DNA of 64,000 nt, taken from positions 5,833,001 through 5,897,000 of the forward strand of contig NZ_JAPEPC010000001.1 in the NCBI RefSeq assembly GCF_026340465.1, in the 5' to 3' direction. This stretch comes from Streptomyces sp. NBC_01306. GTDB lineage: Bacteria; Actinomycetota; Actinomycetes; Streptomycetales; Streptomycetaceae. Positions within the stretch are counted from its first letter, which is position 1, and each line of letters opens with the position of its first letter. The notes under the pieces were generated by a model that was given only the letters and a program-made list of their open reading frames with translations, was not told where the DNA came from and searched no databases. This document shows, piece by piece, positions 1-9,639 of this stretch. A program made the translations under genes and the position numbers.

Positions 1-523
1 AGCCGCCCTGGAGGGCGTCCGTGGTCGCGGTGCGGAAGTACGTCTTGTACGGGCGGACCTTCTTGGTCTGCCAGTTCTTGCCCTGGGTGAGCTCGGGGGC
101 GGTGTTCGCCGGTGATATCTCGACCAGGTTGGCGGTGGCGAAGACCTGCTGCATGGTCTGTGCGACACCGGAGTTGAGCGGTCCGACGACGCCCAGAACG
201 TTGTTGTCCGCGACCAGCGCGGAGGCGTTCTGCTGGCCGGTCGGCGGCAGGGCCTTGTCGTCGAGTGCCTTGATGCTGAACTTCACGCCGGGCACGGTGT
301 TGTTCTTGTTCGCGTCATCGATGGCGACCTTGACGCCGCCCTGGATGCCGAGGCCGGTGGCGGAGTTCGCTCCGGTGAGCGGCGCGTCGACGCCGATGAC
401 GACCTCGGTCTTGCCGCCGCTGCTGCCCTTGCTGTCCTTGTTGTCGCGCGATCCACAAGCGGTGAGTGTGAGCGCGCCTGTGGTCAGCACGGTGGTGAGT
501 ATGAGCAACGAACGCTGTCGCAC
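1..523 (-). CDS. Branched-chain amino-acid ABC transporter substrate-binding lipoprotein (5' part only)
   Basis: This is the N-terminal 174 residues of an extracytoplasmic binding protein of the LivK/Leu-Ile-Val family; the rest runs off the left edge. The GTG start at 523 follows a GGAGAG ribosome site. A short positive N-terminus, a hydrophobic stretch and a lipobox (LTAC, near residue 24) predict a membrane-anchored lipoprotein, followed by a Ser/Gly/Asp linker. The mature part opens with VVIGVDAPLTGANSATG and continues with GVVGPLNSGVAQTMQ and ISPANTAPELT, typical of periplasmic-binding fold type I amino-acid receptors. It should capture branched-chain or related amino acids for a Liv-type ABC importer whose genes would lie further left. 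Substrate specificity cannot be read from this part. Confidence 0.88.
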   Translation of the reverse strand, partial: MRQRSLLILTTVLTTGALTLTACGSRDNKDSKGSSGGKTEVVIGVDAPLTGANSATGLGIQGGVKVAIDDANKNNTVPGVKFSIKALDDKALPPTGQQNASALVADNNVLGVVGPLNSGVAQTMQQVFATANLVEISPANTAPELTQGKNWQTKKVRPYKTYFRTATTDALQGG

Positions 524-856
524 GATGAATCCTCTCCCTGGCGCCGCCGCCTCTGCTGAGGCGCCGTAGGTCTCGCCGGGCCGTACTGGATTGGTGCAGG
601 GCCGTGCTGCAGACGCGCCCGGCGGCGCGGTGACTGGGCGTGACTCTAAGCGCAGGTGACGGAAGTGCGGACCATCGAAGGTCAGGATGTGACTGTCTTG
701 TTATGACCGGAGCGGCGAACGGTAGGCGCACTGCGGACAGTTGGGAGAAATGCGGTCACCATGTATCTGCCCGGGATGTGAGAACGTGCAGTTCCGCTAA
801 GGGGCTTGAGGCAATCATGGTGCTGTCGGCGGGTGCGCGGTGCGGGTGTCGCAAAG

Positions 857-881
857 CCGCCGCCGGGCGGGCCGGCGGCGG
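857..881. terminator. GC-rich hairpin in the 503-bp gap between thioesterase and binding protein
   Basis: A perfect 10-bp stem (857-866 with 872-881) closes a 5-nt loop. It lies about 145 nt past the stop of the leftward thioesterase gene and well upstream of the leftward binding-protein gene, so it probably ends transcription from the right. No T-run follows, as is usual for Streptomyces. The rest of 524-1026 holds no convincing gene and presumably contains the promoter of the binding-protein gene. Confidence 0.5.
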
Positions 882-1026
882 GGTGCGGGGGCACCGCGGA
901 ATCCCTCATTCATTGCGGTTTTGTTACGCAGCGTGACATGAAAGTGCGACGGCCGGTGTTCTGCGTGACGGATACGGCCGCTGGGGCGTGTCCGCGACGT
1001 CGCCCGGTCGTGGAGAGCGGGTGGGG

Positions 1027-1500
1027 TCAGCCCGCGGAGCCGTCGGGGGCGGCGTCGCGCAGAAGGCAGGTGAGCCGGGCCGTGCAGACCCGCTTGTCCT
1101 GTTCGTCGGTGATGACGATCTCGTACGTCGCGGTGGACCGGCCGCGGTGGACCGGGGTGGCCACCCCGGTGACCAGCCCGCTGCGGGCGCCGCGGTGATG
1201 CGTGCAGTTGAGGTCGACGCCGACGGCGAGCTTGGAGGGGCCGCCGTGCAGCATCGAGCCGACGGAGCCGAGGGTCTCGGCGAGTACGGCGGACGCGCCG
1301 CCGTGCAGCAGGCCGTACGGCTGGGTGTTGCCCTCGACCGGCATGGTGCCGACGACGCGGTCGGCGGCGGCCTCGATGATCCGGACGCCCATCCGCTCGC
1401 CGAGATGGCCTGCGGAGAACAGCGCGGGCAGGTCGACGCCGAGCTCGGCGTACTCGTCGATGACCTCTTGAGGGAACTTCACGGTGGTCTGCTCGCCCAT
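1027..1500 (-). CDS. PaaI-type hotdog-fold acyl-CoA thioesterase
   Basis: This 157-residue protein fits the single-domain hotdog thioesterases of the PaaI/4-hydroxybenzoyl-CoA thioesterase type. The signature run around residues 57-75 (NTQPYGLLHGGASAVLAET) carries the HGG turn and the acidic residue on the central helix that serves catalysis in this family. The C-terminal beta strands (AVGVDLNCTHHRGARSG, TYEIVITDEQDKRVCTARLT) complete the fold. It hydrolyses an acyl-CoA or aryl-CoA thioester in the cytoplasm; the substrate cannot be told. The gene lies 90 nt downstream of the molybdopterin oxidoreductase gene on the same strand. A palindrome in the gap may carry its own regulation. Confidence 0.85.
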   Translation of the reverse strand: MGEQTTVKFPQEVIDEYAELGVDLPALFSAGHLGERMGVRIIEAAADRVVGTMPVEGNTQPYGLLHGGASAVLAETLGSVGSMLHGGPSKLAVGVDLNCTHHRGARSGLVTGVATPVHRGRSTATYEIVITDEQDKRVCTARLTCLLRDAAPDGSAG

Positions 1501-1579
1501 GGTGGTCCGGCTCCGATCGTCGTGGCGGCTGCTGCGCCGGCTTCCGGCAGCGGACCGCTGGCGGGCCCGCCCGGTGGCT

Positions 1580-1590
1580 TAAGCGAACGC

Positions 1591-1593
<3 letters not shown>
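1580..1593. promoter_or_regulatory. Palindrome TAAGCG-AA-CGCTTA upstream of the thioesterase gene
   Basis: A perfect 6+2+6 inverted repeat overlaps the stop codon of the oxidoreductase gene and lies 80 nt upstream of the thioesterase start. Palindromes with an AAGCG..CGCTT core are common TetR-family operators in genes of acyl-CoA metabolism. No TetR gene is seen nearby, so an operator role is an inference; a weak terminator is the alternative. Confidence 0.35.
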
Positions 1594-3870
<2,277 letters not shown>

Positions 3871-3963
3871 GGCGCTCTCCTTCGAGCGGGCGGATCGGCG
3901 TACAGCCCCGATCCTGTCACGCGCCACTGACAGCCGTTCCGGTGAGGTGTGCGGAGGTCTGGA

Positions 3964-3986
3964 TTGTCAGTGCTCCGTGGCAGGAT
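3964..3986 (+). promoter_or_regulatory. RecA-NDp/PafBC-type damage promoter of polA
   Basis: TTGTCAGTG (3964-3972) matches all nine positions of the LexA-independent damage motif known from mycobacteria, TTGTCRGTG-N8-TANNNT. Exactly eight bases later comes CAGGAT, which keeps the A and final T but not the first T of the -10 element. The GTG start of polA follows after 7 nt, so the transcript would be leaderless. Confidence 0.7.
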
Positions 3987-3993
3987 CGGACCC

Positions 3994-6705
3994 GTGGCAA
4001 AGACAGCATCGAAGCAGACCGCAGACACCCGCCCCCGCCTGCTCCTCATGGACGGGCACTCTCTGGCGTACCGGGCGTTCTTCGCGCTGCCCGCGGAGAA
4101 CTTCACGACCGCGAGCGGTCAGACGACGAATGCCGTCTACGGCTTCGCGTCGATGCTGGCGAACACACTGCGTGATGAGGCGCCCACCCACTTCGCGGTG
4201 GCTTTCGACGTCTCCCGCAAGACCTGGCGAGCGGACGAGTTCCCCGAGTACAAGGCGAACCGCTCCAAGACCCCCGACGAGTTCAAGGGCCAGGTCGAGC
4301 TGATCGGCGAAGTGCTGGACACGATGCGGGTGGACCGCTTCGCGATCGAGGGCTTCGAGGCGGACGACGTCATCGCGACGCTCGCCACCCAGGCCGAGGC
4401 GGCCGGCTTCGAGGTACTGATCGTCACCGGTGACCGGGACTCCTTCCAGCTGATCACCGACCATGTCACCGTGCTGTACCCGACCAAGGGCGTCTCCGAG
4501 CTCACCCGCTTCACACCGGAGAAGGTCGAGGAGAAGTACGGCCTGACCCCGCAGCAGTACCCGGACTTCGCGGCGCTGCGCGGCGACCCGTCGGACAACC
4601 TTCCGGGTATCCCCGGCGTCGGCGAGAAGACGGCCGCGAAGTGGATCAACCAGTTCGGTTCGTTCGCCGAGCTGGTGGAGCGTGCCGACGAGGTCAAGGG
4701 CAAGGCCGGGCAGAATTTCCGCGATCACCTGGATGCGGTGCGGCTCAACCGCCGGCTCACCGAGATGGTCCGCGATGTCGAGCTGCCGAAGGGCCCGGCG
4801 GACCTGGAGCGCGCCGCGTACGACCGGGAGGCGTTCGCGCACGTGCTGGATGTGCTGGAGATCCGGAACCCGAGCCTGCGCGAGCGGCTGCTGGCCGTCG
4901 ACCCGGGTGCGGCGGACGAAGCGGACCAGGCTCCGGCCGCCGGAGTCGAGCTGGACGGCTCCGTGCTGGCCTCCGGGGAGCTGGCGCCCTGGCTGGCCGA
5001 GCACGGCGGGCAGCCGCTGGGCATGGCCACCGTCGAGAGCTGGGCGCTGGGCACCGGCAGTGTCCGCGAGATCGCGCTCGCCGCGGCGGACGGGCCCGCC
5101 GCCTGGTTCGACACCACCCAGCTGGACGAGGCCGACGAGCAGGCCTTCGCCGCCTGGATCGCGGACCCGGAGAGCCCCAAGGTCATGCACAACGCGAAGA
5201 ACGCGATGCGGGTCTTCCCCGAGCACGGCTGGAGCGTCGAGGGCGTCGCGATGGACACCGCGCTCGCCGCCTATCTGGTGAAGCCCGGCCGGCGCTCCTT
5301 CGCGCTGGAGCCACTGGCCGTGGAGTACCTGGGCCGGGAGCTCGCCCCGGCGGCCTCCGCCGACGGCCAGCTCGCCTTCGGAACGGATGAGCAGGCCGAG
5401 GCCGAGTCCCTGATGACCCAGGCCCGCGCGGTGCTCGACCTCGGCGACGCGTTCGGCGAGCGGCTCCAGGAGGTCGGCGCCACCGGACTGCTGCACGATG
5501 TGGAGCTGCCGACGTCGATCCTGCTGGCCCGGCTGGAACGGCACGGCATCGCCGCCGACCGCGCCCATCTGGAGGGAATGGAGCAGCAGTTCGCCGGTGC
5601 GGTGCAGCAGGCCGTGAAGGAGGCGCATGCGGCGGTCGGGCACGAGTTCAACCTCGGCTCGCCCAAGCAGCTGCAGGAGGTCTTCTTCACCGAGCTCGGT
5701 CTGCCCAAGACGAAGAAGACCAAGACCGGGTACACGACGGACGCGGACGCGCTGGCCTGGCTGGCCGCGCAGACCGAGCACGACCTGCCGGTGATCATGC
5801 TGCGCCACCGGGAACAGGCCAAGCTGCGGGTGACCGTCGAGGGCCTGATCAAGATGGTGGCCGCGGACGGCCGGATCCACACCACTTTCAACCAGACGGT
5901 GGCGGCGACGGGCCGGCTGTCGTCCACCGACCCCAACCTGCAGAACATCCCGGTGCGTACGGACGAGGGCCGGGCCATCCGCCGCGGCTTCGTCGTCGGC
6001 GAGGGGTACGAATCGCTGATGACCGCCGACTACAGTCAGATCGAACTGCGGGTGATGGCGCATCTGTCGGAGGACGCCGGGCTGATCGAGGCGTTCACCT
6101 CGGGCGAGGACCTGCACACCACGGTCGCCTCACAGGTGTTCGGGGTGGAGAAGTCCGCCGTCGACCCGGAGATGCGGCGCAAGATCAAGGCGATGTCGTA
6201 CGGACTCGCCTACGGGCTCTCGGCGTTCGGCCTCTCCCAGCAGCTGAACATCGAGGCCGGCGAGGCGCGCGGGCTGATGGACACCTTCTTCGAGCGGTTC
6301 GGCGGGGTGCGGGACTATCTGCAGCGCGTCGTCGAGGAGGCCCGCGCCACCGGGTACACCCAGACGATGCTGGGCCGCCGCCGCTATCTGCCCGATCTCA
6401 ACAGCGACAACCGCCAGCGCCGTGAGATGGCCGAGCGGATGGCGCTCAACGCCCCCATCCAGGGCACCGCGGCGGACATCGTCAAGGTCGCGATGCTGAA
6501 GGTGGACCGGGCACTGGCCGGGGCCGGGCTGGCCTCGCGGATGCTGCTCCAGGTGCACGACGAAATCGTGCTGGAGATCGCCTCCGGCGAGCGCAAGCAG
6601 GTGGAGGAGATCCTCCGCAGGGAGATGGCGGCCGCGGCACAACTGCGGGCCCCGCTCGATGTGTCGGTGGGTGTCGGCGCGGACTGGGAGTCGGCCGCAC
6701 ACTGA
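3994..6705 (+). CDS. polA: DNA polymerase I
   Basis: This 903-residue family A polymerase fills gaps in lagging-strand synthesis and excision repair. The start is GTG at 3994, placed 7 nt after a -10-like box. The 5'-3' exonuclease domain (about 1-290) shows DGHSLAYRAFFALP, EYKANRSKTPDEF, EGFEADDVIATLA, VTGDRDSFQL and GIPGVGEKTA. The polymerase domain has motif A (TADYSQIELRVMAHLSED), motif B (RRKIKAMSYGLAYGLSAFG) and motif C (QVHDEIVLEI). The middle proofreading domain is present in outline, but its DxE motif reads TVES and the NxxxD motif reads NAKNAM, so 3'-5' exonuclease activity is probably lost, as in mycobacterial PolA. It sits next to a damage-type promoter, in line with a repair role beside the uvr genes of this window. 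Confidence 0.98.
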   Translation: MAKTASKQTADTRPRLLLMDGHSLAYRAFFALPAENFTTASGQTTNAVYGFASMLANTLRDEAPTHFAVAFDVSRKTWRADEFPEYKANRSKTPDEFKGQVELIGEVLDTMRVDRFAIEGFEADDVIATLATQAEAAGFEVLIVTGDRDSFQLITDHVTVLYPTKGVSELTRFTPEKVEEKYGLTPQQYPDFAALRGDPSDNLPGIPGVGEKTAAKWINQFGSFAELVERADEVKGKAGQNFRDHLDAVRLNRRLTEMVRDVELPKGPADLERAAYDREAFAHVLDVLEIRNPSLRERLLAVDPGAADEADQAPAAGVELDGSVLASGELAPWLAEHGGQPLGMATVESWALGTGSVREIALAAADGPAAWFDTTQLDEADEQAFAAWIADPESPKVMHNAKNAMRVFPEHGWSVEGVAMDTALAAYLVKPGRRSFALEPLAVEYLGRELAPAASADGQLAFGTDEQAEAESLMTQARAVLDLGDAFGERLQEVGATGLLHDVELPTSILLARLERHGIAADRAHLEGMEQQFAGAVQQAVKEAHAAVGHEFNLGSPKQLQEVFFTELGLPKTKKTKTGYTTDADALAWLAAQTEHDLPVIMLRHREQAKLRVTVEGLIKMVAADGRIHTTFNQTVAATGRLSSTDPNLQNIPVRTDEGRAIRRGFVVGEGYESLMTADYSQIELRVMAHLSEDAGLIEAFTSGEDLHTTVASQVFGVEKSAVDPEMRRKIKAMSYGLAYGLSAFGLSQQLNIEAGEARGLMDTFFERFGGVRDYLQRVVEEARATGYTQTMLGRRRYLPDLNSDNRQRREMAERMALNAPIQGTAADIVKVAMLKVDRALAGAGLASRMLLQVHDEIVLEIASGERKQVEEILRREMAAAAQLRAPLDVSVGVGADWESAAH

Positions 6706-6724
6706 CCCCGGCCCGGCCCGGGGT
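6705..6724 (+). terminator. Hairpin overlapping the polA stop codon
   Basis: A 7-bp stem (ACCCCGG with CCGGGGT) closes a 6-nt loop and begins on the last base of the polA stop codon. It is a plausible intrinsic terminator of the T-less kind; the stem is short, so support is modest. Confidence 0.4.
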
Positions 6725-6890
6725 GCGGGCTCCGGGCTGCGCACCGCGGCAGGAAGACGCCCGGCGGCCCGGAGCTGAAGAATCGGTGAAAAGCGATCAG
6801 TGGCCGGTGTTGCGAGGGCGGTAGTTGTCGTAATGTCACCGGAGTCCCGCGCTGGGGGGCGCGATCAGTCGACGGGGAGGAACCACACCT

Positions 6891-8129
6891 ATGGCACCGC
6901 ACTTCAGCAGCCGGTTGCGCAAGGGGGCGACGGCGACCACGGTGGCCGCGCTGGCGGTGGCGGCGATGACCGCTTCGCAGGCGCCGGACGCCATGGGCAG
7001 CCAGTCCCCGGACAACAGCAGGCAGGCCGCTGACGCGACGCCACCGTCCGGTACCCCGGTGAGCGGCGACTCCCCGTACTTCACCGACCTTCCCCCGCTG
7101 AACACCCCCGCCAAGCCGGCAACTCCCGTCACCACTCCGGCCGGAGCTGACGCGGCCGGCATACCGGCTTCGGTGCTGGCCGCCTATCGGAAGGCGGAGC
7201 AGACCGTCGCGGGCACCGACCCCGGCTGCCATCTGCCGTGGGAGCTGCTCGCGGCGATCGGCAAGGTCGAGTCGGGCCAGGCGCGCGGCGGGCGGGTGGA
7301 CTCCGCGGGCACCACACTCAGCCCGATCCTCGGCCCCGTGCTCAACGGCGCGGGCTTCGCCAACATCTCCGACACCGACAACGGGAAGTACGACGGCGAC
7401 ACGACGCACGACCGCGCGGTCGGCCCGATGCAATTCATCCCGTCCACCTGGGCCACCTGGGGTCAGGACGGGAACGGCGACGGCAAGAAGGACCCCAACA
7501 ACGTCTTCGACGCGTCGCTCGCCACCGGCCGCTACCTCTGCGCCGACGGCCGCGACGTCTCCGGACAGCACGATCTCGACCAGGCGATCCTGGGCTACAA
7601 CCACTCGCAGGAGTATCTGAGTACGGTCCTGTCCTGGTTCGAGTTCTACAAGAAGGGCACCCACGACGTCCCGGACGGCACCGGCGTGCTGCCCGCCGGT
7701 ACCGGACCCGACGGCCAGGGGTACGGCGGAGGAGACCACGGCGACGCACCCCGTGCGGGCGACAGTCCCTCCCGTCCCGGCTCGACGCCGTCCCCGTTCC
7801 CGTCCAAGGCGCCCAGGCCCAGCCCCAAGCCGACGAAGACCGGCGCCGGGACGATCGCACCTGCGCCGGGCCCCAGCAAGAGCGGCAAGCCCTCGGCATC
7901 CCCGAGCCCTTCGGGCAGCCCGAGCGGTTCGCCCTCGCCGAGCGGCTCCGGCTGCCCGACCCCCTCGCCGTCGCCGTCGGACAGCGCGAGCCCGAGCCCC
8001 TCGCCGTCCCCCTCCGGCTCGGCCAGTCCCTCACCGTCGCCCACGCCGTCCCCGTCCGGCAGTGCGAGCGGTTCGCCGTCGCCGTCCCCGAGCAGGAGCG
8101 GCAGCCCGGCTCCCTGCGCCACCGGCTGA
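6891..8129 (+). CDS. Secreted lytic murein transglycosylase (MltB/SLT-like) with Ser/Pro-rich tail
   Basis: This 412-residue exported enzyme should cleave peptidoglycan glycan strands. The ATG follows GGGGAGG by 11 nt. Residues 1-35 form a signal peptide (RLRKG, then an Ala-rich hydrophobic stretch). A Thr/Pro linker leads to the catalytic domain (about 90-250): WELLAAIGKVESGQARGG carries the expected catalytic Glu, then AVGPMQFIPSTWATWGQDGNG and ATGRYLCADGRD, ending in GYNHSQEYLSTVLSWFEFYKKG. The last 150 residues are low-complexity Ser/Pro repeats (SPSPSPSGSAS), probably a wall-spanning or glycosylated stalk. The catalytic Glu plus GPMQF pattern fits the soluble lytic transglycosylase group used in growth or spore germination of Streptomyces. 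Confidence 0.88.
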   Translation: MAPHFSSRLRKGATATTVAALAVAAMTASQAPDAMGSQSPDNSRQAADATPPSGTPVSGDSPYFTDLPPLNTPAKPATPVTTPAGADAAGIPASVLAAYRKAEQTVAGTDPGCHLPWELLAAIGKVESGQARGGRVDSAGTTLSPILGPVLNGAGFANISDTDNGKYDGDTTHDRAVGPMQFIPSTWATWGQDGNGDGKKDPNNVFDASLATGRYLCADGRDVSGQHDLDQAILGYNHSQEYLSTVLSWFEFYKKGTHDVPDGTGVLPAGTGPDGQGYGGGDHGDAPRAGDSPSRPGSTPSPFPSKAPRPSPKPTKTGAGTIAPAPGPSKSGKPSASPSPSGSPSGSPSPSGSGCPTPSPSPSDSASPSPSPSPSGSASPSPSPTPSPSGSASGSPSPSPSRSGSPAPCATG

Positions 8130-8158
8130 CCCAGGTCCGTCCAGCCGTCCGAGTCACC

Positions 8159-8198
8159 GAGCCCGGCCGTGCACCGAAACCGGTGTGCGGCCGGGCTC
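8159..8198 (+). terminator. Strong terminator after the transglycosylase gene
   Basis: An 18-bp stem with two G-T pairs (8159-8176 with 8181-8198) closes an AAAC loop, 30 nt past the transglycosylase stop. This is one of the strongest hairpins in the window and should separate that gene from the small-protein operon that follows. Confidence 0.8.
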
Positions 8199-8318
8199 CG
8201 TCGTGCCCGCCCGGATCCGGCCCGGACAACAGGTCGGCGCAACGTGTTCTCATCTCGCCGCCGCATTGCTACGGTGCCCCATCCCTGACGATGCATCAGA
8301 TCCCGTAGGAGGCCGTGC

Positions 8319-8459
8319 ATGCGCGCCCTCGTAGCCGCCGCCATCGGGCTGGCCGTGGCCTTCGCCCTCGTCCTCACGATCACGGCGGTCGGTTCACCCA
8401 CCGGCAAGACCTCGCCCAAACCGTTGCTCACCACCGTCCCCGGCCCCAAGAGCCAGTAA
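8319..8459 (+). CDS. 46-residue membrane or secreted small protein (SPW_0924-like)
   Basis: ATG at 8319 follows a strong TAGGAGG site 8 nt upstream. The 46-residue product begins MRALVAAAIGLAVAFALVL, a single hydrophobic helix, then a short Gly/Ser/Pro/Lys tail ending in PGPKSQ. It matches my memory of a short, widespread Streptomyces family called SPW_0924, of unknown function, found just upstream of the DUF3068 gene. The single helix could be a membrane anchor or an uncleaved signal. The gene sits 70 nt before the DUF3068 gene and is probably co-transcribed with it. Sequence beyond the stop repeats its own 3' end. Confidence 0.75.
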   Translation: MRALVAAAIGLAVAFALVLTITAVGSPTGKTSPKPLLTTVPGPKSQ

Positions 8460-8525
8460 GGCCGAGAGCCAGGCACCAAGAGCCGGGCCCAAGAGTCAGT
8501 AGGCCCCAAGACCCAGTAGGAGGAC
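8445..8525 (+). repeat. Degenerate repeats of the small gene's 3' end, stop codon included
   Basis: The segment CCCAAGAGCCAGTAAG at the gene end recurs in decayed form three more times up to the next ribosome site: CACCAAGAGCCGG, CCCAAGAGTCAGTAGG and CCCAAGACCCAGTAGG. The last copy supplies the GTAGGAGG ribosome site of the DUF3068 gene. The copies look like successive local duplications. Confidence 0.7.
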
Positions 8526-8529
8526 GGCC

Positions 8530-9528
8530 ATGCGCCGTAAAGCCAGTCTGGTGCTGCTCGCCTTCGCGGTCTTCTGCGCCGCCATGTCCCCGCTGATGCG
8601 CTGGTACGCCTTCCCCCGGCTGGCGAAGATCCCGGCCAACCAGTACCAGGAGGAAGTCCTGCAGGCGAAGCCCGCGACCCTCCTCGACTACGGCACCATG
8701 CAGGCCAAGAAGGTCCCCGAGGTCACCATCGTGCAGACGCTCCGGGGCAATGTCGCGGAATCCAACCGCATCGAGCAGAGCGCCGGACGTGATGTCGTCG
8801 TCTGGGACTCGCTGTCCTATGTCGCCGGACCCGACGGCAAGATGGTCTCCGAGATCCCCGAGCGGTACATCTTCGACGCGCACACCCAAGCACCGGTCCA
8901 CGCGACCGGCGAGATGGTCGACGGCGACCCGGTCAGCCGGACGGGCATCGAGTTCAAGTGGCCGTTCCTCACCCAGAAGCGCGACTACGAGTACTTCGAC
9001 GCCCAGACCCACACCTCGGCCCCCATCCACTACCGGGGCACGGTGAAGTTCCACGGTCTCGACGTGTACTACTTCGAGGAGACCATCCCCTGGACCAAGG
9101 TGTCGATGCCGAAGAAGATGCCGGTCAAGGGCATCACCCCGGAGTCCGTCGCGAAGACCGGCACCACCCGCTGGTACTCCACCAAGCGGATGTTCTGGGT
9201 GGACCCCGTCACCGGTGCCCCCGTCAACGGCGAGGAGATCCACAAGGAGGAGCTGCGCGGCGGCACCCTGCTGGGCGGCCGGGCCAAGGTCACCGCGTTC
9301 GCCGGGGACGTGAAGATGCGCCCGGACTACGTCAACTACACAGTCAACCTGGTCAAGTCGAACCGGCTGCTCGTGCTGCTGCTCACCTCGTACCTGCCCT
9401 GGGGCTTCCTGGGCCTCGGCATCTGCCTGCTCGCGCTGGCGCTCTGGCTGGAGGCGCGCAGCCGCCGGCCGGGGGAGCCCGACCGGCCGGACGCCCGGCT
9501 GCCCGACCCGGAACCGGTCATCGTCTGA
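8530..9528 (+). CDS. DUF3068 (PorA-like) membrane protein
   Basis: This 332-residue protein starts at ATG 8530 behind GTAGGAGG. It has an N-terminal membrane helix (LVLLAFAVFCAAMSPLM, residues 6-22), a large extracytoplasmic beta-rich domain, and a C-terminal helix (LLVLLLTSYLPWGFLGLGIC, near residues 278-297) with a basic cytosolic tail. This two-helix layout and motifs such as DYEYFDAQTH and YYFEETIPWTKV match the DUF3068 family of actinobacteria. The function is unknown; the name PorA for this Pfam family rests on corynebacterial members. It is likely in an operon with the small protein just upstream. Confidence 0.8.
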   Translation: MRRKASLVLLAFAVFCAAMSPLMRWYAFPRLAKIPANQYQEEVLQAKPATLLDYGTMQAKKVPEVTIVQTLRGNVAESNRIEQSAGRDVVVWDSLSYVAGPDGKMVSEIPERYIFDAHTQAPVHATGEMVDGDPVSRTGIEFKWPFLTQKRDYEYFDAQTHTSAPIHYRGTVKFHGLDVYYFEETIPWTKVSMPKKMPVKGITPESVAKTGTTRWYSTKRMFWVDPVTGAPVNGEEIHKEELRGGTLLGGRAKVTAFAGDVKMRPDYVNYTVNLVKSNRLLVLLLTSYLPWGFLGLGICLLALALWLEARSRRPGEPDRPDARLPDPEPVIV

Positions 9529-9554
9529 TCCGTAACACCAGATCCGTAACACCA
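9527..9554 (+). repeat. Perfect 14-bp tandem duplication at the DUF3068 stop codon
   Basis: GATCCGTAACACCA occurs twice back to back, and the first copy begins inside the TGA stop codon. The gap to the convergent helicase gene (9529-9639) holds nothing else recognisable. Confidence 0.85.
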
Positions 9555-9639
9555 CGAGAACACCATGAGGTCGTGAGCGCTGAACCGGCGGCAGCCCGGC
9601 CGGAGGCGGGCCGCAGCGCGGTCTGCTTCCGGTTCTGGC

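Noticed and set aside
640..936. A 98-codon frame in the first intergenic region
   Set aside because: No ribosome site, composition unlike coding sequence, and it runs through a 10-bp hairpin.
905..950. GlnR-like sites (GTCAC, GTAAC, AAAAC) in the gap before the binding-protein gene
   Set aside because: The boxes do not keep the 6-nt spacing and order of the GlnR consensus, and they lie almost 400 nt from the start codon.
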